This document shows positions 6,235-10,274 of a stretch of 10,274 nucleotides of DNA, one piece after another (the stretch's first letter is position 1; every line of letters starts with the position of its first letter). Under the pieces are notes generated by a model. That model had not been told where the DNA came from. It worked only from the letters and a program-made list of their open reading frames with translations, and made no database searches. Both the position numbers and the translations under genes were made by a program. Origin of the DNA: an archaeon (GTDB lineage Archaea > Iainarchaeota > Iainarchaeia > Iainarchaeales > Iainarchaeaceae); the NCBI GenBank assembly GCA_005239615.1, contig SBBR01000034.1, positions 1-10,274 on the forward strand, in the 5' to 3' direction.

Positions 6235-6238
6235 CTCC
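6235..6238 (-). promoter_or_regulatory. Shine-Dalgarno site of dphB
   Basis: Minus-strand GGAG (within TTGGAGTG) seven bases before the dphB ATG at 6227. Its presence suggests dphB is an internal gene of a transcript starting at the DUF63 promoter. Confidence 0.6.
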
Positions 6239-6272
6239 AAAGCTTAAATACCCGAAAACCACATTGGCATAT

Positions 6273-7106
6273 TCAAAGACAAGTGCCCACCGCTACAGTC
6301 AGCATGTCCCTCGCCCCTGGCGCCAAGCCGAGGATAATCGCCGCGAGCTTAATGAACCCTGAATAATTTTTGTCCTTGATGTCGCGGTCGATGAAGTAAA
6401 TGAGAAGGAGGGCTATCGCGACCTTCACAACAATGAAGAGTGCAGGGTTTGTGCCGAGGATGCTCGCGCTGAGCTGGTGCTGCTCACCGCAGCGGTAAAC
6501 CGAGGTGGCTACAAAAGTCGCGCCCCCATCCAGCACCTGGCCTGCTAGGATGAAGGAGTTGAGCTTGTCAGAGAAGAACCCCGGCCTGAGCCTGCTGACA
6601 GCCACTTTCACGCCCAGAGTAATGGCTATGACCATAATGGCGATTAGGATAAACCCATCCACAGCCCTGAACTGCGTCACCTCAAACATTAGGAAAGGGA
6701 TTGCGAGTATCGCGCCGAAGATGCCAAAGAGCTTGTAGAACTCGTCCTCGCCCTTTGCGAGCCTCTTAGCCGCAAGGATACCCATTATTGCGAGGCCAGC
6801 GGTGAGTAGCCATATTCCAGGAGTAAAGGTGAAGAACTGGAGGTCAAGGAAATTGCAAGTCTTCCTGAAGAAGCCCATGTCGTTCAGAACCCTAAAGGAC
6901 GAGCCGAAGAATATGTAAGGCAGGAGCGCGAGCATGAACCTGTAGTTGACGTGCACGTCCCTCTTTTTCAAGAAAGGGTATATAAAGAAATAAACTATGA
7001 TGAAGAGGATTGCTGCATAGGCGAGGGTGTTCACGGCGTTGTAGCCGCGCACGCTGGAATCAATTATAGGCCTGCAGAAGTATTCGAACAGGAAGTCCTG
7101 TGCCAT
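6273..7106 (-). CDS. DUF63-family multi-pass membrane protein
   Basis: A 277-residue integral membrane protein of the archaeal DUF63 family, function unknown. Landmarks are YNAVNTLAYA (22-31), LLPYIFFGSSFRVLND (61-76), FTFTPGIW (92-99), a QVLDGGATFVA stretch in the second half, and the C-terminal ILGLAPGARD. I count about eight hydrophobic segments, at roughly 26-46, 56-74, 95-113, 125-143, 150-172, 183-203, 222-242 and 252-275. The Asn, Arg and Asp residues conserved inside or next to these segments suggest a transporter or membrane enzyme rather than a structural protein, but this is inference. Length is typical and the frame intact. The ATG at 7106 lies 31 bases after a minus-strand TATA box. 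The gene diverges from trm5 and leads into dphB. Confidence 0.85.
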   Translation of the reverse strand: MAQDFLFEYFCRPIIDSSVRGYNAVNTLAYAAILFIIVYFFIYPFLKKRDVHVNYRFMLALLPYIFFGSSFRVLNDMGFFRKTCNFLDLQFFTFTPGIWLLTAGLAIMGILAAKRLAKGEDEFYKLFGIFGAILAIPFLMFEVTQFRAVDGFILIAIMVIAITLGVKVAVSRLRPGFFSDKLNSFILAGQVLDGGATFVATSVYRCGEQHQLSASILGTNPALFIVVKVAIALLLIYFIDRDIKDKNYSGFIKLAAIILGLAPGARDMLTVAVGTCL

Positions 7107-7109
7107 CAG

Positions 7110-7118
7110 TTTATATAA
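7110..7118 (+). promoter_or_regulatory. TATA box of trm5
   Basis: TTTATATAA, first base 32 bases before the trm5 ATG at 7142. It nearly touches the DUF63 start codon on the other strand. No Shine-Dalgarno site precedes trm5, so a leaderless mRNA is expected. Confidence 0.75.
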
Positions 7119-7129
7119 TTTCCAATGAG

Positions 7130-7137
7130 TTAAATAA
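7130..7137 (-). promoter_or_regulatory. TATA box of the DUF63-dphB unit
   Basis: Minus-strand TTATTTAA, first base 31 bases before the DUF63 ATG at 7106. It lies between the trm5 TATA box and the trm5 start codon, so the two promoters are interlocked. Confidence 0.65.
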
Positions 7138-7141
7138 GGTT

Positions 7142-8209
7142 ATGCCCTCCCCAGGAATAGAGGTCCCGAAAGAGTCTGCGCAGAAGGCGCACACGGCGAT
7201 GCTCAACTGCTCGTGCCTGGGCGCCACATTAAGGCCACTCCGGACCGAGAATACAGTCATTTTCCCCCTCTCGAAAATGCCCGGAAAAAAGCAATTGTCC
7301 GCGCTCAAAAAAATCCCCGGCCTGAAGCTTGTGCGGAAAAAATTCCCGAGGCGCGAGGCCCAGATGACATGGAAAGGCGCGCTCAGGGTGACTCTCACGC
7401 CGCGCCAGATGAAGCTAGTTCCAAGCTCGTTTGAGTCCCTCGGTGACGTGGCTATAATCGAGGTGCCCCACGGGCTGAAGGGAAAGGAAAAAAACCTCGG
7501 CAAGGCGCTCCTCGAATCCAACAGCCAATTCAAATCTGTTTTCATGAAAACCGGCGCCCATACAGGGATTTTCCGCGAAGAGCCCGTGAAGCTCATTGCT
7601 GGAAAAAAAACAAAGTTCGCCAATTACCTGGAACACGGCTGCATGTTCCGCATAAGCATTGGTAGGGTCTTCTTCTCGCCGCGGCTTTCGACCGAGCGCT
7701 TAAGGATTGCAAAGCTCATAAAGCCGAAAGAAAAAATCGCGGCCCTTTTCGCTGGCGTCGGCCCTTTCCCGATTGTTTTCGCAAAGTACTCACAGATGGA
7801 AAAGGCCATTGCAGTTGAATTAAACCCCACAGCGGTTGAGGACATGGAACACAATATCACCCTCAACAAAGCCCAGGGCAAGGTCGAGGCGGTTTTGGGT
7901 GATGTGAAAGAGCTGTCGCACAGCCCAGTGTATGCAGGCAAGTTCGACCGCGCAGTGATGCCCCTCCCAAAAGGCGGGGAGGACTTTTTGGAGGATGCGA
8001 TACGCTACATCAAACCCTCAGGAGGGGTTGTGCATTACTACCAGTTCGTGCCGCGGCAGGACCCGTACACGGCCACCCATGCACAGATTGCCACTGCCTG
8101 CGGAAGGCTCGACCGTAGTTTCGAGGTGCTGCAGGAGCGGCAGGTGCGCGAGTACGCCCCAGACATAATACAGGTCGTGGTGGATTTCAGGGTGTGGAAA
8201 CCGCGATAA
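7142..8209 (+). CDS. trm5: tRNA (guanine37-N1)-methyltransferase, Trm5 family
   Basis: A 355-residue class I AdoMet methyltransferase of the Trm5 family, which makes m1G37 next to the anticodon and prevents frameshifting. The N-terminal D1-like domain (1-70, GIEVPKESAQKAH) and the linker (101-153, GDVAIIEVPHGL to LIAG) are followed by the catalytic domain: FFSPRLSTER (177-186), ALFAGVGPFPI (201-211), VELNPTAVEDMEHNITLN (225-242), GDVKEL (253-258) and the GGVVHYY stretch (294-300). Arg145 (GIFR) and Glu185 (STER) align with residues described as catalytic in Methanocaldococcus Trm5. The usual NLP motif reads PLP here (Pro274). The start at ATG 7142 fits the TATA box; an in-frame GTG at 7100 would overlap DUF63 and precede the TATA box. 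A role in wyosine-type modification (Taw2) is less likely given the HYY and SPRL motifs. Confidence 0.88.
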   Translation: MPSPGIEVPKESAQKAHTAMLNCSCLGATLRPLRTENTVIFPLSKMPGKKQLSALKKIPGLKLVRKKFPRREAQMTWKGALRVTLTPRQMKLVPSSFESLGDVAIIEVPHGLKGKEKNLGKALLESNSQFKSVFMKTGAHTGIFREEPVKLIAGKKTKFANYLEHGCMFRISIGRVFFSPRLSTERLRIAKLIKPKEKIAALFAGVGPFPIVFAKYSQMEKAIAVELNPTAVEDMEHNITLNKAQGKVEAVLGDVKELSHSPVYAGKFDRAVMPLPKGGEDFLEDAIRYIKPSGGVVHYYQFVPRQDPYTATHAQIATACGRLDRSFEVLQERQVREYAPDIIQVVVDFRVWKPR

Positions 8210-8223
8210 ACCGCCCAGACATA

Positions 8224-8231
8224 TTTTTATA
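8224..8231 (+). promoter_or_regulatory. TATA-like box upstream of the small basic ORF
   Basis: TTTTTATA begins 43 bases before the ATG at 8267, predicting a leader of roughly 12 bases. The five T residues also lie 15 bases past the trm5 stop and may terminate that transcript. Confidence 0.5.
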
Positions 8232-8266
8232 CTCCAAACCCCTAGAATTCACTGGTTATTCATTTT

Positions 8267-8401
8267 ATGTCCAGAAAAATTGGGCCAAGGCTCAAGGCAA
8301 AGTTGAAGAAGATATTCAATGCTTATTATCTGAGACGTGAAAGGGGGAACACAAAGGCGAATAGGGTCACAAGAGGAAAACTGTTCACCCGGCGCCTTTG
8401 A
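8267..8401 (+). CDS. Small very basic protein, possibly ribosomal
   Basis: A 44-residue ORF between trm5 and adk, with an upstream TATA-like box. Reading from the ATG gives MSRKIGPRLKAKLKKIFN at the start and a C-terminal half ending KLFTRRL. It has 17 Lys/Arg and a single acidic residue (Glu25), giving a strongly positive charge like tiny ribosomal or nucleic-acid-binding proteins. The start (S/A-R-K) and a KxNR at 30-33 recall eL39, but the P-x-W/F-V segment that marks eL39 is missing, so I do not assign it. A T-run (8412-8416) follows the stop. No Shine-Dalgarno site was seen. It could be a real small protein or a chance ORF in a spacer that instead encodes an RNA. The base composition and codon choice resemble neighbouring genes somewhat less than they resemble A-rich spacer. 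Confidence 0.5.
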   Translation: MSRKIGPRLKAKLKKIFNAYYLRRERGNTKANRVTRGKLFTRRL

Positions 8402-8411
8402 TTTAATCCGC

Positions 8412-8416
8412 TTTTT
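8412..8416 (+). terminator. T-run after the small basic ORF
   Basis: Five T residues 11 bases past the stop of the 44-residue ORF and before the adk promoter. A short but plausible archaeal terminator. Confidence 0.3.
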
Positions 8417-8427
8417 CGACATCAGCC

Positions 8428-8435
8428 TTAATAAT
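8428..8435 (+). promoter_or_regulatory. TATA-like box of adk
   Basis: TTAATAAT starting 38 bases before the adk ATG, predicting a leader of about seven bases. No Shine-Dalgarno site was seen before adk. Confidence 0.45.
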
Positions 8436-8465
8436 CATTTTCCTGCCCTTTTTGTGCGGTAAAGC

Positions 8466-9113
8466 ATGAACCTTATTCTCCTCGGCCCGCCCGGAACGGG
8501 AAAGGGCACGATTGCCAAGTTCATCGAAGTGCGCTTTGGCCTGGCGCACATTTCCACAGGAGATTTGCTGCGCGAGGAGGTCGCAGAGAAGACAGAAACC
8601 GGCAAGCAGATTGAGCCGATAATGAACGCGGGGCAGCTTGTGGATGATAAGGTCGTGATTGCGCTGCTGAAAAAAAAGCTAAGTCGGATCAGGAAGAACT
8701 TCATACTGGATGGGTTTCCGCGCAACCTCAACCAGGGCGAAATGCTCGACCCGCTCCTTGCAGAGCTTAGCATAAAAATACACCTCGTGCTCGACATTGA
8801 TTCTGACCAGGAGCTGATTGTGAAGCGCCTTACCTCGCGCAGGCAGTGCGTGAAGTGCCACCGCATCTACGGCCTCGACGTCCCATCCAAGGAAGATGGG
8901 GTGTGCGACGACTGCGGCTCGGAGCTGGTGGTGCGCGAGGACGACATGCCAGTGGTTGTGAGGAAGAGGCTCGCGCTCTACAACGAGGTCACAAGGCCAC
9001 TGAGCGACTTCTATGCCGGCAAGGGCCTGCTCTGCAGGGTTGACGGCAACCGCACGCTGCAGGAGATATTCATCGAGGTCGAGAAGCTGCTCTCGCCATA
9101 CATCGAACCGTGA
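8466..9113 (+). CDS. adk: Adenylate kinase, long form with zinc-finger LID
   Basis: A 215-residue adenylate kinase (ATP + AMP to 2 ADP), cytosolic. It has the P-loop GPPGTGKGT (7-15), the AMP-site STGDLLR (30-36), the DGFPR core (82-86), and a LID whose C128-x2-C131 and C147-x2-C150 form a four-cysteine zinc finger, followed by LVVREDD (154-160) and the VRKRLALY (165-172) arginines. This is the bacterial-type long enzyme, not the short AdkA form of methanogens and Sulfolobales. Length is normal for that type. The ATG at 8466 begins directly at the P-loop strand. A TATA-like box precedes it. The PfkB kinase gene follows after 92 bases and carries a Shine-Dalgarno site, suggesting one transcript. 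Whether the bacterial-type enzyme came by transfer needs a tree. Confidence 0.96.
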   Translation: MNLILLGPPGTGKGTIAKFIEVRFGLAHISTGDLLREEVAEKTETGKQIEPIMNAGQLVDDKVVIALLKKKLSRIRKNFILDGFPRNLNQGEMLDPLLAELSIKIHLVLDIDSDQELIVKRLTSRRQCVKCHRIYGLDVPSKEDGVCDDCGSELVVREDDMPVVVRKRLALYNEVTRPLSDFYAGKGLLCRVDGNRTLQEIFIEVEKLLSPYIEP

Positions 9114-9189
9114 AGTTGGAAGGGCAATTAGGGAAACTTGTATTTGGACTGGAATCCGACAAATTGACTTTTTGGGGCAAAGGCTGTTT

Positions 9190-9196
9190 GAGGGGG
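9190..9196 (+). promoter_or_regulatory. Shine-Dalgarno site of the PfkB-family kinase
   Basis: GAGGGGG ends nine bases before the ATG at 9206. An ATG at 9197 directly abuts it and so is unlikely to be used, and a GTG at 9110 overlapping the adk stop would add 32 residues unlike the family. Confidence 0.6.
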
Positions 9197-9205
9197 ATGC
9201 CTGGT

Positions 9206-10117
9206 ATGGAACCTAAGGTGGTTGTTGTCGGGACAATGGCCTTCGACGACGTGAAAACGCCCTTCGGCCAGGTTCGGGATGCGCTTGGCGGCTCTGCGAC
9301 CTACGCATCAATCGCATGCTCGCTCTTCGCAAAGCCCTGCATCATGAGCATTGTGGGAGAGGATTTTCCAAAAAAGCATCTGGAGTTTTTGTCGGAGCGC
9401 GGGATTGACGTTTCTGGGATTGAAATCAGGAAAGGCGCGAAGACGTTTCATTGGAAGGGCGAGTACGGCCTCGACCTCAACGACGCGAAAACCCTCCAAA
9501 CCGACCTCAATGTCCTCGCCGAGTTCCATCCGAAGCTGTCGGATTCCTACACTAATTCCAATTTTTTATTTTTGGGCAACATCGACCCTGTGCTGCAGCT
9601 CGGTGTCCTATCGCAGTTTCGCAAAAGGCCCGGCCTTGTCGTGGCGGACACAATGAACCATTGGATAAATGACAGGCGCGAGAAGGTGCTGGAGGTGGTG
9701 AAGGCTGCAGACATCTGCCTCATGAACGACATCGAGGCCCGCCTTCTATTCAGAACCCCAAACCTGAAAAAGGCGGCGCAGGAAATGCTCGCGCTCGACT
9801 CGAAAATAGTGATAATAAAAAAAGGCGAGCATGGCGCAGTGGCATTCACGAAAAAATCCCACTTCGCCTGCCCCGGCTATCCCCTGGAGAGCGTTCTCGA
9901 CCCGACCGGCTCTGGAGACTGCTTCGGTGGCGCGCTGATTGGCTACCTGGCAAAGACAAAGGACTTTTCGGAAAGTAATATGCGAAAGGCGATGGTTTAT
10001 GGCTCTGCCGTCGCGTCCTTCAATGCGGAAGGCTTTTCGGTAGAGAAGGTGAGGCGCATCACGCTCAAGGATGTGCAGAAGCGCTACAATGAGTTTAGGG
10101 AGTTCGTGAGGTTCTGA
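9206..10117 (+). CDS. PfkB (ribokinase)-family sugar kinase
   Basis: A 303-residue kinase of the ribokinase/PfkB superfamily. The first strand VVVVGTMAFDDV (5-16) leads to the substrate-side ALGGSATYASIA (26-37), then the GNIDP (124-128) and ADTMNHWI (147-154) segments, the NDIEA motif (174-178, NxxE, metal and phosphate contacts), KKGEHGA (205-211) and the signature DPTGSGDCFGGA (232-243) with catalytic base Asp238 and the anion hole. The AFDDVKTPFG...LGGSATY lead and the DTMN stretch resemble a widespread subgroup of sugar kinases with no assigned substrate. The gene follows adk by 92 bases on the same strand. Sugar specificity (ribose, fructose 6-phosphate, a nucleoside or other) cannot be read from the sequence. 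The start is set by the Shine-Dalgarno site. Confidence 0.88.
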   Translation: MEPKVVVVGTMAFDDVKTPFGQVRDALGGSATYASIACSLFAKPCIMSIVGEDFPKKHLEFLSERGIDVSGIEIRKGAKTFHWKGEYGLDLNDAKTLQTDLNVLAEFHPKLSDSYTNSNFLFLGNIDPVLQLGVLSQFRKRPGLVVADTMNHWINDRREKVLEVVKAADICLMNDIEARLLFRTPNLKKAAQEMLALDSKIVIIKKGEHGAVAFTKKSHFACPGYPLESVLDPTGSGDCFGGALIGYLAKTKDFSESNMRKAMVYGSAVASFNAEGFSVEKVRRITLKDVQKRYNEFREFVRF

Positions 10118-10120
10118 TTG

Positions 10121-10125
10121 TTTTT
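10121..10125 (+). terminator. T-run terminator after the PfkB-family kinase
   Basis: Five T residues begin three bases after the stop codon. A plausible archaeal termination signal; further T-rich patches lie at 10155-10160. Confidence 0.4.
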
Positions 10126-10194
10126 GCTTGGCCAGGGCGTGTATTTGCCATTTGCTTTTTCATGGCTGCAGTGGCAGGCATCTATGAAAACCCC

Positions 10195-10200
10195 TTTAAA
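10195..10200 (+). promoter_or_regulatory. TATA-like box for a gene leaving the right edge
   Basis: TTTAAA in CCCCTTTAAATG is a good TATA candidate on the plus strand. Transcription would begin near 10220-10226. The first ATG after it is at 10240 and stays open for eleven codons to the window end, with no Shine-Dalgarno site. The product could equally be an RNA. Not enough is visible to name it. Confidence 0.4.
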
Positions 10201-10274
10201 TGTTTCATTTTCTTCACCCAATTTTTTGCTTGTTTGGACATGCATCTATTCGTGCGTCAGCGCTTGCCCGAGAG

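Noticed and set aside
6244..6250. Minus-strand TATTTAA upstream of dphB as a promoter
   Set aside because: Its first base is only 23 bases before the dphB ATG, so transcription would begin inside the gene. A Shine-Dalgarno site indicates the gene is read from an upstream promoter instead.
7100..7141. Upstream GTG start extending trm5 by 14 residues
   Set aside because: It would overlap the DUF63 start codon, precede the TATA box and add residues not seen in the family.
9110..9205. GTG start overlapping the adk stop, extending the PfkB-family kinase by 32 residues
   Set aside because: The added residues do not resemble the family and a Shine-Dalgarno site is correctly placed for ATG 9206.
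10258..10274. Possible 5' end of a tRNA (TGCCCGAGAG resembles positions 8-17 of Leu/Ser tRNAs)
   Set aside because: Only the first bases are inside the window, the acceptor would begin with C, and the rest cannot be checked.
1..10274. Mobile elements, CRISPR arrays, toxin-antitoxin or defence systems
   Set aside because: No transposase or integrase motifs, no regularly spaced repeats and no defence-like domains were seen; the gene content is core metabolism and translation.

Overview
This window looks like a piece of an archaeal chromosome. The marker families are archaeal: a separate-subunit PorGDAB pyruvate:ferredoxin oxidoreductase, diphthine synthase, DUF357, DUF63 and a Trm5-type tRNA methyltransferase. 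Several genes are preceded by TATA boxes about 31 bases from their start codons, which is the archaeal leaderless pattern. The adenylate kinase is the long, zinc-finger-LID type usual in bacteria and reported in some DPANN lineages. A DPANN or other small-genome archaeon is possible, but I cannot place it from the sequence alone.

Layout. Bases 121-432 (+) encode CutA. Bases 570-3633 (+) hold the por operon in the order gamma, delta (ferredoxin-like), alpha, beta. Bases 3721-4155 (+) encode a Nudix hydrolase, followed after a hairpin-containing spacer by an acylphosphatase (4293-4568, +). These converge, across only 21 bases, on a minus-strand block read from right to left: a DUF63 membrane protein (7106-6273), diphthine synthase (6227-5466), a DUF357 protein (5397-5098) and a one-pass membrane protein with an Ig-like outer domain (5057-4590). 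Trm5 (7142-8209, +) diverges from DUF63 across a 35-bp spacer with two opposed TATA boxes. It is followed by a 44-residue very basic ORF (8267-8401, +), adenylate kinase (8466-9113, +) and a PfkB-family sugar kinase (9206-10117, +). The right edge carries a TATA-like site for something that runs off the window.

How the genes fit together. The por operon makes acetyl-CoA and reduced ferredoxin from pyruvate. Diphthine synthase (elongation factor 2 modification) and Trm5 (m1G37 of tRNA) both serve translation and flank the DUF63 divergent promoter. Adenylate kinase and the PfkB kinase are both nucleotide-dependent phosphotransferases and are probably co-transcribed. The Nudix hydrolase and acylphosphatase are small clean-up hydrolases.

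A recurring signal decides most start codons. First genes of transcription units have a TATA box 31-32 bases upstream and no Shine-Dalgarno site. Downstream genes of units have a purine-rich Shine-Dalgarno site 7-9 bases before the start. I saw no mobile element, CRISPR array, rRNA gene, complete tRNA gene or clear sign of horizontal transfer. This is mostly ordinary core-genome sequence. The points of interest are the interlocked divergent promoter, the tiny basic ORF, and unusual residues in the cofactor sites of diphthine synthase and Trm5.
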